Positions 1 through 11,429 of a DNA stretch of 64,000 nucleotides are shown here, in pieces; within the stretch, counting starts at the first letter, position 1; every line of letters begins with the position of its first letter. Location of the stretch: the NCBI GenBank assembly GCA_009746045.1, contig RPFO01000418.1:2551334-2615333 (forward strand). Reading direction: 5' to 3'. The notes beneath the pieces were generated by a model that saw only the letters and a list, made by a program, of their open reading frames with translations, did no database searches and had not been told where the DNA came from. A program made the translations under genes and the position numbers. This stretch comes from Mesostigma viride (taxonomy: Eukaryota; Streptophyta; Mesostigmatophyceae; Mesostigmatales; Mesostigmataceae).

Positions 1-331
1 CTGTCAGCTCCGGCAAGCTGCAGGAATATCTCACGTCCTTTAATTGACGTATTTTGGTGCTCGGTCCCCGTGACCCGGTTCGCGTGACAGTGCCCGAGAG
101 GACGCTTCCACGGATCTATTCCAGCACCGGTCGTTCAAGGGACTGCGCTTCCAGCAGATTCGCATGGACAACCAGGTACATTGCAGGCTAACAAGGAACA
201 TGCCCTACCCCCCTTGTTAGAGCATCGTGTAACCTGTTTGGAAGCTGTGGGTGTGTGTGAGGATTATTATTAATTTATCATCCCGCCAAGACTAGAGGCA
301 CATTGTTTCACACTTGACCAGCCACCACGCG

Positions 332-1103
332 ATGGCTGACGGTAGTGAGCGAGGGCGACGAGATCGAGGCCCATCGCTTCTCTCCTGCCCCTTCCCTCGT
401 GGCAGCACTCGAGGCGGCAGAGAGAGCTACCCAAAATAACTCACGCCCGAGTAGTGAGCGTGGCTCTAGGGGGTCATCCCCGGCACAAACCCCACGGTTG
501 GGAGGGAATTCCTCGGCGGCCGCCGGTGCACCACCTGATAGCCCTGTAGCGAATCCCCACCGAGTGGAACATCCGACCACCAAGTGGAACATCCATCGCG
601 GGATTGTCGGTGGGTCCGGCCCTTGGTGTAGGAGCCGGCGCGGGGGCGCAGGGGAATAATGTTACCCTGCACTACGGTAGGAGTGGGGCCCTGCCTACGG
701 TGCTGCTGCAACCTACATTGGCCACTTGGCCCAGCAGCGCCCCGGCGCCACCCTTGTATGATAGCCGATCGCGGTCTCGCCGCGCTGCGAATCGGGCCGG
801 TCATATCATGCGCCTGGACCCCTTGGGGCTAGCCCCTTCGGCCATGCCTCGCCAATGGCTGGGCAGGGCCAGGGCACCGCACGGACCGGTCGGTCTTCCT
901 TCGGGGTCGCAGGGGAGGCGATTCCCCTCCCCAACTCAGCATACGACCGCCTGGCTCCGGGTGACCCACGAGCGTAGCACCCAGCGGCCACCGCCGCCCA
1001 TCATCATGCAAGCCGCGCCCACTACCCACATGGGTATGAGCACCCGGGTGAGAATGAGTACAGCCCCCCGGCAGGTTACCCGCGTGGGCACACCTCGCAA
1101 GGC
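332..1103 (+). pseudogene. Gag N-terminal region, frame-broken
   Basis: An ATG at 332 opens a short frame. Coding-like sequence then continues in two other frames: 345-659, rich in Ser, Pro and Gly, and 604 to about 1100. It runs straight into the clear Gag frame at 1104. The simplest reading is a low-complexity N-terminal part of Gag with at least two frame shifts. No known domain is seen here. Confidence 0.4.
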
Positions 1104-2261
1104 GTGGCCGGGCCCGGGAGACCCGCGAGTATCATGGGCCATCATGACGATGATACTCACAATGCAGGGCGACTACCACCGTTGCCCAAGCTGTCGGATA
1201 TTCCCAAGTTTAAACCCGACTGCTCGTACCAAGAGTTTGAGGCTTGGGAGATTGCAGTGTCTCAGAAGATCGACATCTGGGAGACATACAATCGCAAGCT
1301 CTTGGACGAGGATATCAAGGTCAAGCTGGTGTCCAGCGAGGCACTGGCTCCCGATGTGAGACAAGCTCTCCATTGCGAAAGCGCCCTGGCCAATGGCTTC
1401 CCCAGCAGCTTGGCGGAATTATTTCGGCGAGCACGGGCCAAGTACCTGCCACCCGACCAAGACAAGCTGGACCGGGAGGCTTTTGGGGCGTTCAAGCAGG
1501 GGAACCTGAGCTATCGGGAATATATGACCAAGTTCGAGCTTCTAGCTGGGCGGGTTGATGACCTGATGGGCCCAGAAGCCTTGGCAAGGTTCTATGAGGG
1601 CTTGCAACCCGAATTCCGGGATGAGGTGAAGCGGAAATTCGCCCACCTCTCCTGGGCTCAATGGAACCTGCAGGACATCAAGACCTACCTAGCGGAGATA
1701 GCTCCCTTGGTGCAGCGGACCCCAAAACCCCGCCTGAATGCACTGGAACTCAATGAGCTGGGATTCGCCCCCGTGTGGGTGGATGAGCTACAGTGCGAGG
1801 TCCTGGACATTAATGCCTTGGACACTTCCCGGATTCAGTGCTACCACTGCAACCGCGTGGGGCACATCAAACGCGAGTGCCCTGATCTCCCTCCGCTGGA
1901 CCAGGCCCCGCCTGTGCAACGCAACAACTTCCAAGCGGCCTCCCCGCACATGGCCTCGAGGCCACCACCGGCGCGAAATATGCGCACAGCTCCCAGTGCG
2001 GGTGAGCGTGCCCGACGCTTGCAACAAGCGCGCCAACAGCCACGGCTGTACCAACAACCAAGGCGCCCCCAAGCGCCTACCAGCAAGCTGGGCATGCCCT
2101 CAACCAACTGGATGCCGCAGACGCGGCCGAGCCTGATGATGGCTCTTCCGCGGCCGCATCCGGCCACCTGCGAGGCACACCGGTGGACGAGGGGCCTGCA
2201 GGAGAGGTGTTGGACTGAGAGGCCGGGAGGGCACTCCGGGCGACACCTTACCCGGCCATGA
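1104..2261 (+). CDS. gag: Ty3/gypsy Gag with zinc knuckle
   Basis: A 385-codon frame encodes a retrotransposon capsid-type protein. After a short lead comes a helical capsid region (about residues 30-200, with Trp/Phe-rich stretches and the YREYMTKFE type of helix). A CCHC knuckle of pattern Cx2Cx4Hx4C lies near residues 245-258 (nt 1837-1880). The tail is Pro/Gln/Arg-rich and basic, fitting RNA binding. Gag would package element RNA in cytoplasmic particles. The protease frame follows 17 bp downstream in another frame. The first codons overlap the disturbed upstream region, so the true start is probably further upstream. Confidence 0.85.
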   Translation: MAGPGRPASIMGHHDDDTHNAGRLPPLPKLSDIPKFKPDCSYQEFEAWEIAVSQKIDIWETYNRKLLDEDIKVKLVSSEALAPDVRQALHCESALANGFPSSLAELFRRARAKYLPPDQDKLDREAFGAFKQGNLSYREYMTKFELLAGRVDDLMGPEALARFYEGLQPEFRDEVKRKFAHLSWAQWNLQDIKTYLAEIAPLVQRTPKPRLNALELNELGFAPVWVDELQCEVLDINALDTSRIQCYHCNRVGHIKRECPDLPPLDQAPPVQRNNFQAASPHMASRPPPARNMRTAPSAGERARRLQQARQQPRLYQQPRRPQAPTSKLGMPSTNWMPQTRPSLMMALPRPHPATCEAHRWTRGLQERCWTERPGGHSGRHLTRP

Positions 2262-2277
2262 ACAAGTCGCCCAAGTT

Positions 2278-2732
2278 TTGTTACCATGTAATGTGGTGAC
2301 AGAGACCCAGGAATGGCAAGCGGAGCCTAGCGAAGGCCCGCGGCAACTACTCCTCTTCACTGGAAGCCTACCAGACCCCCAGGGCTCTGGGCGTTGTCTG
2401 GAGGGCATCAAGGTCCTCATAGACAGTGGTGCGGCTACCACCTTCGTCAGTGAGGCCATAGTGAAGCGCCTGGGAGTAACCCCGACTCCCCATACCATTG
2501 CTCGATCGGCGCGTGCAATACTCGGATGGCTACACTCAGCCATCCCCGGGCTATGTGGACTTGGCCCCTATCGTACAAGGCACCAGCGTGCCCATTCGCG
2601 CCACGGTCATTCCCTTACAAGCGGCTGATATCATCCTAGGGATTGACTGGCTGCACATATCCAAGGTGACCATCTCTTTTGGTACCATGGTTACCTGTCA
2701 GAAACCGGGGCTCGGAGGAAAGATCTTTTGCC
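2278..2732 (+). pseudogene. Ty3/gypsy aspartic protease, frameshifted and cut by an insert
   Basis: The active-site motif of a retropepsin (VLIDSGAATTFVS) is read at about 2410-2450. The second half, with the ILGIDWL motif, is in a different frame (2498-2740), so a frame shift lies at about 2490-2520. The domain would cut the Gag-Pol polyprotein. Its 3' end stops at the inserted LTR-like block that starts at 2733. It lies between gag and RT as expected for this family. Confidence 0.75.
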
Positions 2733-3439
2733 TGTTATGACCCAGATATTGCACAAGTGTATGGAAAAGACTTCTTGTATTAAAATACGTTTACTGAGAG
2801 TGGAAAACACGGTGCGGCCAACACTGGGCGCAGTCTACCATAGCCAACACTGGGCCAGGGCAAATGACAATGCCAACACTGGGCAGGGTCACACGACCAA
2901 CACTGGGTCGGGGCCACACACGGCTAGGCAAGCAAACAACTCTAGGCACACAAAGTAGTGGCGGCTAATGCATTATGCACCGTTGATTTACATCTGACGG
3001 CACTGCAGCTTAGCGTCTCTACAACCACGGAAAGAACACTCGATAATAACGACTTTGCAGCCTGTAATCTATTGTCCACATCATGGTACATTGTGTGTGT
3101 GGTCTGATAGGCTCAAAGTCCTATCGCCTCCAGGGCGGCACCACAAACTGCGGACCTGATCTGATCCGGAGAGAGCCGATGTAAATTACGGCACCTGTAA
3201 CGGTGCTGACAGGTAACGCTTGCTGTATTCCGAGCAACATCATTCGGATTTTAGTACACTCAAACATTGTATATGATATTAAACTAGTCAACGACCTGTG
3301 GGTGCAATTAATAGGGATGCAAACCCAACAACAAGTCGTGTAAATAAACACCTAGCTGACGGCGTCAATTTTCCCCGCATATAATGCGTGATAACATAAT
3401 GCGTGACAAAAGTAGAGAAACATCGCTAGATATTTGACA
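2733..3439 (+). repeat. Solo-LTR-like insertion in the gypsy pol region
   Basis: This 707-bp block begins TGTTATGA and ends TTTGACA, that is TG...CA as for LTRs. It is flanked by TTGCC on the left and TTACC on the right, a 5-bp target duplication with one mismatch. It separates gypsy protease from RT and encodes nothing recognisable. It contains four or more copies of a CCAACACTGGG unit (2817-2912) and a polyadenylation-like AATAAA near 3344. Removing it with one flank leaves the reading frame one base off, so the exact limits or a second mutation are uncertain. Strand is arbitrary. Confidence 0.5.
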
Positions 3440-3444
3440 TTACC

Positions 3445-4793
3445 CACTTCCCAGATGGGTCATTCTGGTTACCTGAGCGGCAGTATAATGCGGCCAACGG
3501 CATGACCATCACCAATGACACGCCTGCCCTCAAGAGTGACCGTCGTCGCCTTGCGGACATTCTCATGTCCAAAAGGGAGTTCAAGCGGATGATGAGAGCC
3601 CGGCAGCCTCCTCCCGTTTACTCCATTCGTCTGGACGCCCTTGCCCACGCGCGCGGGCCCAGCGCCCAGCATGCACAGGCTGGAGTTTTGTTAAACTCGC
3701 TTGGCATGGACTTGTCGGAAGACGAGGTGAAACGACTCAACGCAGTGCTCGATCAGTATTCAGCCGTGCTTGAGGAGAAAACACCTACGTTTCCCCCGGC
3801 CAGACCGGTGCTCCACCGCATTCATTTGCAGGAGGGGCACCCACCTACCACCTCACCCATTTTTCGCATGGGGCCCGTGGAGTTGGCAGAGCTCAAGAAG
3901 ATCTTGGTCGGCTTGTTGGAGGCCGGCTTGATTGAGCCCAGCAATAGCCCTTACAGCACGGGCGTGTTGCTGGTGCCCAAACCCAATGGGAAGTGGCGTC
4001 TGGTTACGGATTATCGCAAACTCAATGCGATCATTGTGAAGTCCAAGTATCCCCTCCCCCGCATCGATGATATATTTAATAAGGTGGAGGGCGCCAAGTA
4101 CTTTACGGTGCTCGATTGTGCAGACGGTTTTTGGCAATTTCGGATCGCCCCCGAAGATTGCCATAATAAAACAGCCTTTGCCACGCCTTTTGGCCATTAC
4201 CAATGCCGCGTGGCGGCCATGGGCTTATGTAACAGCCCTGCCTCTTTTCAGATGCTCATGAACCACCTCTTTAGGTCGGTGATGGGCACTAGTCGGCTGC
4301 CCCAGGTCTCGGCAGACCTGCGCGACCCGACTATCCCGTGGGACCCGGGGACGCAGCCGTACAAACGCACCTGCATGGCCATCTACTTGGATGACATCCT
4401 CATTTTCTCTCGCACGTTCAAGGAGCACTTGGAGGATGTTGCCGCGGTTCTGCAGATCATGGCGGATAATAAACTGTCCGCCCGCCGCGCAGCATGGTAG
4501 AATCAGGCCGCAGCGTCCCCTTTTTAGGCCACATTCTCTCGGACAAGGGCGTGTCCACGGACCCCGATAAGGTCGCCGCCGTCCAACTGAGTGGCCTGTT
4601 CCCGCGAATGTTCGCGCCTTGCGCAGCTTCTTGGGCTTGGTATCGTATTATCGCCGCTTCATCCCGCGTTTCGCGACCATCGCGGCCTCGCTTACTCACC
4701 TCCTCAAGAAGGACGTACCGTGGGAATGGTCAGGCATGTGTCAACAGGCCTTTGACCTGCTGAAGGCCAGGCTCGCCACTGCGCCTGTCCTCA
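3445..4793 (+). pseudogene. pol: Ty3/gypsy reverse transcriptase, frameshifted
   Basis: RT motifs appear in order: the LVPKPNGKWRLVTDYRKLN block, FTVLDCADGFWQF, and the catalytic YLDD at 4384-4395. The frame is open from 3445 (longest ORF from 3502) to 4500. It then continues in a second frame (4494-4615, FLGHILSDKGV) and a third (4619-4793, FLGLVSYYRRFIP), so at least two single-base shifts are present. It copies element RNA into DNA. The frame stops exactly at the CACTA insertion. The matching RNase H continuation starts at 11909, just after the second TSD, and reads on in frame. Confidence 0.88.
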
Positions 4794-4810
4794 CACTATG
4801 GTACCTGGCC

Positions 4811-5400
4811 CCGGTGAATCTAGGGTGAATTCTTGGTGGAAAATTTTCAGGAGTGAAAAAATTTTCACCAGGAATTCACCCACTTTTCAGCCTAGATTCA
4901 CCGAGGTCTACCAAACAGGGTGAATATAGCCTCACTTTTATTCACCCTGTTTTCACAGTGGATATCAAGTGAATATGGATGAAAACCTTTTTTTACCCTT
5001 TTTTTACCCCTGAATCTGCCATTGATAGTGGGTGAATGTTCGGACGGCGACGGCGTCGGCAACTTGGGCAAATCTTGCATGAATCTAGGGTAAGAAATGG
5101 GCGAATGTAGGATGAATGTTCGGACAGCGGCGGCGTCGGCAACTTGGGCAAATGTTGCATGAATCTAGGGTTAAAAATGGGCGAATGTAGGGCGAATGTC
5201 CGGACGGCGTCGGAGTCGGCAACTTGGGCAAATGTTGCATGAATCTAGGGTGAAAAATGGGCGAATGTAGGGTGGATACATCCACCGTTGCCCTGCAGGC
5301 TCGGATCTCAATGGATTCACCCTTGATTCACCCTAATTTCACCCTTCATTGACTATTGAAATTAGGATGAAACATGCACCATTCTTGCATTAAAAATATG
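4811..5400. repeat. Left subterminal repeats of the CACTA-type element
   Basis: This AT-rich stretch holds many copies of GGTGAA / TTCACC words in both orientations. It also has an imperfect direct repeat of about 80 bp, three copies between about 5036 and 5275, sharing GGCAACTTGGGCAAAT and GCATGAATCTAGGG. Subterminal repeats of this kind bind the transposase in known CACTA elements. The match to the right end (11460-11888) supports one element. No gene is seen. Confidence 0.7.
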
Positions 5401-7360
5401 TTCATGTCCCACGTAGCTCCCACAAAAACCAGCATCTTCATTAAAACAATAAGTGGAAGCATACATGTGACACTATCGACATGCCCGGAGGCACGCCGTC
5501 AGTCAAGGCCTTCATGAAGTACGTTGCCCTAGAGGCAACCAAGACAAGGGTGGGTGGGTGGGGAGCAAAGAAAGAGGCCGACAAAACCAGCCAGAGCGGC
5601 TTTTAGTCGCAAAACCTCCCTTATCCCTAGCTAACTGACGTCATTAAACCCTTATGTTCAGTGATGTTAGTAAGATGCTAACCGTACAGACCGGGGGTAG
5701 AACATCCCGAATCTGCACGGCTAGTATTAAATAATGCGTAGGTTGTTCTTTTCAGGGGCACTGCACCTCACGCCCCGTTCCGCCCGGGTATAATCAACCC
5801 AAGCGCGGAACGCACATTTAATTTAATTCATTTTTCAACCATGCACTATACTGCATCTACTAATCACAAAAGCTCTAGCCAAACAGCTACGAGAAAACAC
5901 TACGACCTATAAGCCGCTCATCCAGCGGCCTCTTGTTCCCGCATTCACGTATAGAAGAAACTCCGTTCAAAGAACCCCGATTCATGTCCCACGTAGCTCC
6001 CACAAAAACCAGCATCTTCATTAAAACAATAAGTGGAAGCATACATGTGACACTATCGACATGCCCGGAGGCACGCCGTTCAAGGCCTTCATGAAGTACG
6101 TTGCCCAATCACCCCCGCCCTGGCTTTCCCTTGAAGCCGCACTCCACCTTGCTCGTTGTCACAAGTGACCGCCCTGCCGCAAAACGGGAGCCCCCCCACA
6201 TCGGGAGGCGTGTGCCCGGCGGCTGTGGATGCATGGCCAAGCCCAAAAGGGCCCAGCGCATTTGCACTGCGATTGCGCACGGCCAGCCTATCATGACCCC
6301 TCTCGGGGCCCCGAGTCGGTACCGCTATGGCCGTCTCCCCATAGACCCGGGGTGCTTCGAGAAAAAACGTGGACCTAGCCCAGGCCCCGCCAGCCCGGAT
6401 GCCCGAGGCCACAGCCCCAGGCACCTGGCTGAACGAGAGTCCGTTCAGCCAAGACCGCATTCCCCCCGAGGTTTCTATGCGTGGGGAAAAAATTTCTAGC
6501 TTAGGCGCTTTTCCCATCGCCGTCCCCAGCCCCAACCACCCCCCCCTCGGCGGAAGGCAATTGCAAAGTTTGCTGGCCAGCAGCAATTTCCGAAGAAAAA
6601 GCCTCAGGCCGCGGACCGAGACACGGGTTGCCAGTGCCAGCCATCCGGCTCCAACCCGGGGTGCAAGCATCCCCAGGTACGGAGCACCAGCTCGCGCACT
6701 GGGCCGACCAAGCGACAGTTGAGCACCTGTCACGGCACCCGGCCCACCAAAGACCCCAAGCTGGGGAAAAGGTGCGGACGGGAGGTAATCATTTTCTTTT
6801 CTTTTAGTTAACCGGGCGAGGAACTACGCCTGGCCGGTTAACAACTGGAAGTCTCACCACTGGCCAAGTGGCCGGTGCAACCAGTGCTTTTGGGATTTTG
6901 CTCCGCAGCACCCATAGCTGCGGCTGCCGCCGCAACGACAACGAGCAAAGAAAGAGGCCGACAAAACCAGCCAGAGCGGCTTTTAGTCGCAAAACCTCCC
7001 TTATCCCTAGCTAACTGACGTCATTAAACCCTTATGTTCAGTGATGTTAGTAAGATGCTAACCGTACAGACCGGGGGTAGAATATCCCGAATCTGCACGG
7101 CTAGTATTAAATAATGCGTAGGTTGTTCTTTTCAGGGGCACTGCACCTCACGCCCCGTTCCGCCCGGGTATAATCAACCCAAGCGCGGAACGCACATTTT
7201 ATTTAATTCATTTTTCAACCATGCACTATACTGCATCTACTAATCACAAAAGCTCTAGCCAAACAGCTACGAGAAAACACTACGACCTATAAGCCGCTCA
7301 TCCAGCGGCCTCTTGTTCCCGCATTCACGTATAGAAGAAACTCCGTTCAAAGAACCCCGA
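5401..7360 (-). mobile_element. Split-direct-repeat element (PAT/Ngaro/TOC1-like layout)
   Basis: Two repeat pairs are interleaved: A 5401-5529, B 5563-5980, A' 5981-6106, B' 6943-7360. Read on the minus strand this is B', internal (6942-6107), A', B, A, with A' and B directly joined. That is the split direct repeat order of PAT/Ngaro-type tyrosine-recombinase retrotransposons and of Chlamydomonas TOC1. B and B' are both 418 bp with about two differences; A and A' differ by a 3-bp indel and little else. The 836-bp interior has no RT or recombinase, so it would be non-autonomous. A chance double duplication remains possible. Confidence 0.55.
6107..6942. other. Interior of the split-repeat element
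   Basis: GC-rich sequence without an RT, recombinase or methylase motif. A minus-strand ORF of 214 codons (6089-6733) has no recognisable domain. On the plus strand a short Lys/Gln-rich stretch with clustered Cys (about 6540-6720) looks somewhat Gag-like but is not a standard CCHC. The coding status is unresolved. Confidence 0.3.
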
Positions 7361-7974
7361 ATATCAAGGAGACAACCAGCGCAGGCCGGAAATCGAATGA
7401 TAATATGTACATTTGATAACCATTTAACCCAACATTCACCCTAGATAGATTAACTCACCATTACTTCACACACCCACGATTCACCAAAGACTTGTTTTGG
7501 GACCTCGAGGGAAGCGTAGGTAGACACAGAGCTGGTGAATTTTTTTGTTGTAATTTGTCTCACTTGTTTACACGTGGACTGCGTCATGTGAGCATAAATC
7601 CTCAGTGCGATAAAGATGCCCAGGATGGGGGTGGGTGGATCTAGCTAGCTAGTAACTTCTAGATGCAGAATTGCGGGCACCACGGCCAGAATCGATATCA
7701 CTATGGTTGCCAAACTGGGCAATGCCATATTAAGGCATGTTATGAGCTATTACAATGTACATGTGCTGCTACGTTTAAATTAGTGATGTACTCAAGAGTT
7801 TACATGTACATGGTTACATTAATTAATTAATTACTTGAGTTACATGTATGCAATTTCATAAAGCAAATCATAAAATTAATTATAGAAATTGGCAATTGTT
7901 GATCACATGCCTAGCGCGATTCAGGGAGCTACTCTACCTCGACTCTAGTAGAGCTCTCTCTATATATATTCGGT
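7361..7974. other. CACTA interior with a LINE-A tail relic, no gene
   Basis: From 7361 to about 7560 the TTCACC-type words of the CACTA element return. About 7567-7710 is a diverged, minus-strand copy of the LINE-A 3' end: the reverse complement of the CACGTGAGCATAAGTCCTCA and GTGGGCACCACGGCC blocks found at 36060-36226. From 7711 to 7961 the DNA is AT-rich with TTAATTAA runs and no gene. The 13-bp TSD of the next LINE is 7962-7974. Confidence 0.6.
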
Positions 7975-10900
7975 TCTGCCGGCCCGGCTGGGGAGACGCC
8001 GCAGGCCCCACGTCCTGCCTTTGCTGGCGCCGCTCCCCGCCACTCAGCGCCCGCCGACGGCCTTCACCGGTGTGCCGTGCTGCTTCCCACGGGGTCCCCG
8101 TGTGCTGGTGTGTTCCACAACCGTAACCTCCTCTGCCAGCACCTTCGCGCTGTGCACCCCGATCTCGGCGCGGCGGATCTGCAGGCCATGAGCTGTTACC
8201 GGTGCCCGGAAGCTCACTGCCAGCGGGTGTACTCCATTCACGGGCGCGCTCAGCACGCGCGCGCCTGTGTTGCTCAACGGCCCCTCAACCGGCCAGCAGT
8301 CCCGGCCCCCTCCCCCCCTCCCGCCTCGGCTCCCACCGGCTCCCAGCCCCCGCCGCCCGACTACTCGGCCAGTTGGCGTTGGCTTGACACGGTTCCCTGG
8401 GATGCATGCGCCATCAACCCGACGTCTACCCTGACCGACCTCCCCCACCGCGCGCGTAGCCTTTTCGCGCAATGTGCAATCGTTTCTCTCCGGCGCATGC
8501 ACGCCGCTCCGGACGACCCGCTGGGCTTTAAACTGCACATGGTGACCCCCCGCCTGCTCCTCACCCCTCTCGGGCGTGGTGTGCGCGGCCTCCAGGGTGC
8601 GGTTATTGCCCGTTGCCGACGCTTTCTGCAGGGGGACTGGGAGGGGCTGTTTGGCGTGCCGCCCCCGCGCACGGCCCGGCTGTCGGGGGAGGTCAACTTC
8701 GAGCGGGTGGCCGCCGACGTCATCCGCCTCGTCCGCGAGGGGCAGCTCAGCCGGGCCATGACCCGCTTGGAAATGGCCAAGCTGGCCCCCGCCAATGCGG
8801 CTACCCTGGCGGCCTTGGAGGCTCTTCACCCTGCGGAGCCCGGATTCCAGCTGCCCGTGCCGGACCCCCTGCCGGCCCCCCTCCGGCTGGACCGCGACTG
8901 CTTCCTGGAGGTGATGCGTGCGGTCCCGCGGGCTTCCTCTACCGGGCCGTCGGGCTGGCGCTACGAGCACTTGGAGGTCCTGGTGGGGCATGGGGGCGAG
9001 GACATTCTCTTTGACACCCTCATTGACCTGGCGGCTGGTCGCGTTCCTCCCGCTGCGCGCGAGTGGTTAGCGGGCGCTCGCCTCCTCGCTCTGCTCAAGG
9101 GTGTCTTGCCCCCCCCGAGGGCAAGGTGCGCCCGATCGCCTGCGGTGAGGTGCTCCGCAAGCTCGTGGGCAAAGTGATCTGCCGCCAAAAGGCGCCCGAG
9201 CTCCGTGCCTTTTTCTGCCCGCCCCTCGCAGCGGGTGAGACCTCGGTGGCGGCCCAGCTGGGGGTGACGACTCCAGGCGGGGCGGATATCCTCATCCATT
9301 CGGTGCAGGCCTACCTCGAGGCCCACCCCACCCACGCTGTCGTCAAGGTCGACTGCCACAACGCGTTCAACAGTCTGTCCCGCGCCAGCATGTTTGCGGC
9401 CGTCATGGAGTCCTTCGAGGACTTGTACGCTTGGACAGCCGTGTGCTACGGCCAGCCCGGCCAACTGGTTCACATCATGGAGGACGGCACTCGCGGCGGC
9501 CTGCTGTCGCGGTCGGGCACCCAGCAAGGGGACCCCCTGGGACCCCTGTACTTTGCCGCCCCCCTCCAGGGTTGCCTCCAAGCGGTCCATGCTGCCCACC
9601 CGGCGGTCGCTATTCAGGCCTACTTGGATGATATCTACCTTCTGGGCCCTGTGCCGGACACCACCGCGGCTCTGCTGGCACTGCAGACCGCGGTGGCCGA
9701 CATCAACCTCCAGTTGACCCTGGCCAAGTGCGCGGTGTACTCGCCCCAAGGTGATTGCTCCGGCTTTCCGCCCCAGCTCTTGGGCCGGGACGAGCGCCTC
9801 CATGGGTTGGATGTCCTCGGCGTTCCGGTTGGCGACCCCGCGTTTGTCATCGATGCTCTGCGGGCCGCCCTCGAGGCACGCACTGAGGTACTGCCCTTGA
9901 TTGCGCGCCTTCATGATTCGCAGACCAAGGGTCTGCTTCTGTGGTTTTGCGCTCACCCTCGCGTCGTTCACTGGCTCCGGGGCGCTCTTCCGGCTCAGGT
10001 CCGGCTGGCCGCCGAGGGCCACGACGAACGCATCCAGTCGGCCTTGGCGCAGCTGGTCCCGGGCCCCGACCTCCCGCCACATGCTATTCGCATTGCCTCC
10101 CTGCCTGCTCGGATGGGTGGCTGCGGTCTGACTCGTGCCGCCCGGCTGGCCCCAGCAGCATTTTTGGGCTCCGTAGCTCAGTCGTGGGCGGAAAGCTGCC
10201 GGCTCCTGCCCCTTTTGGCTACGGCAGCGCCTGACCTCCTGGACCCCAGCAGCCCTTTGCCCTTCGTCACCGCCATCCAGGAGGCCTATGCTGAGATCCA
10301 GCAGGCCTGTTCTCCCGTCCGTGCCGCTCAGGCGGTACAGCGCCACCTCCCTCGCGGCACTCCCTCGGTCGCCTCCGTTCAATCTCCCGCCGCATTCCCT
10401 GCTCGCGTCATCGATAAACACCAGAAAACCTACGCGGGTATTCTGCACTCGGCTGATTGGATTGCTCTTTTCGCGGACCTCAACGCCCAGGGACGTGCGT
10501 GGCTGTTCTCGCTTTCCTTGCGGAGTGTGGGCTCGGCGTACCTTCGTGCTCTTCCCATGGCCCCCCCATTCGCCTTGGCTCCCAGCCACTACTCGGTGGC
10601 GCTCCGGCACCAGCTATTTGCCCCGCAGCCTCTTGTTCCGGCCGGGCGGCCTTGTGGTAGCTGTGGGCAGCCGCTGGATCCCACGGGGACTCACTACCTT
10701 GCCTGCATGGGGGGCCAACAGAATCAGAATTGGTATTTGTATTTGCACACTGTCCTCCTGACGGTGGTGCTCGCCATGATTCGGTCGGTTTTCCCCCACG
10801 CGAACATCCGGTCCGAGGATGCGGATGGCGCTGCCTTCTATTCCCCCAACCACCGGCCTGACATCGTGGTGCTGGACTTTGAGGGGGGTGGCCGGCATCT

Positions 10901-11273
10901 GCTTATTGACGTTTCGGTGGCGCGGCCCTTGGCTCTTAGCCACGTGGCTGGGGCCTCCCTCACGGCAGGTTACACGGCGGACCGGGCGGAGCGGGCCAAG
11001 CTCCTGGCCTACGGCGACGTCGGGCACCATCGTGTGGTGCCCTTTGTCCTGGAGGAGTTTGGGGCCATGGGGCCCCTGACCTCCGCCTTCTTCAAGGAGT
11101 GTTGCCGGCTCCGGGAGGACCGGCTGGACCTGGAGGGCCAGCGGGCCCCATGGTCGGCGCGGACCTGGACGTCATATTGGCGTCAGCGCTTGTCGGTGGC
11201 GCTGACTCGGGCCATGGCTGACATCATGCTCCGCCGTACGCGGGCTGATTTTGCGGTGCAGCAGGGCTATTAG
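7975..11273 (+). pseudogene. R2/NeSL-type protein: zinc fingers, RT, RLE (one frameshift)
   Basis: Domains in order: a C2H2-like finger (about 8062-8160), a second Cys/His cluster (about 8196-8272), RT with catalytic YLDD at 9621-9632, a Cys/His knuckle CGSCGQ...HYLAC (about 10653-10707), then a restriction-like endonuclease with RPD (10854-10862) and a downstream IDV Asp (10908). This is the R2/NeSL-like plan, in which the endonuclease nicks the target and RT primes there. The first frame ends at 9177 and the rest is in another frame from about 9110. The switch is at an eight-C run (9109-9116), so it is either a recent mutation or a consensus error. Confidence 0.85.
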
Positions 11274-11408
11274 GTTCCTCCCGTTAGGCGTTTCCATTGG
11301 TCTTATCGTAGTATAGAGTTTTGACATGGCTCTGTATATAGGTTTATAGCTGGGCGTTTGCTTTGGTTTGAGTGATTTCACTCTGTTGTAAGTAATTATA
11401 TTTTTAAA
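7975..11408 (+). mobile_element. Non-LTR retrotransposon with restriction-like endonuclease
   Basis: The 3,434-bp element is bounded by a perfect 13-bp direct repeat ATATATATTCGGT at 7962-7974 and 11409-11421, typical of target-primed insertion. It has one coding region and a short 3' UTR (11274-11408) ending in an A/T-rich stretch. It is more GC-rich than the CACTA sequence around it, consistent with a separate origin. The coding frame is already open at the first base, so the 5' end may be truncated. Confidence 0.88.
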
Positions 11409-11429
11409 ATATATATTCGGTGATGAGCT

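Noticed and set aside
8961-10610. 549-codon minus-strand ORF
   Set aside because: Antisense shadow of the GC-rich RLE-LINE gene; no domain, while the plus strand has clear RT motifs.
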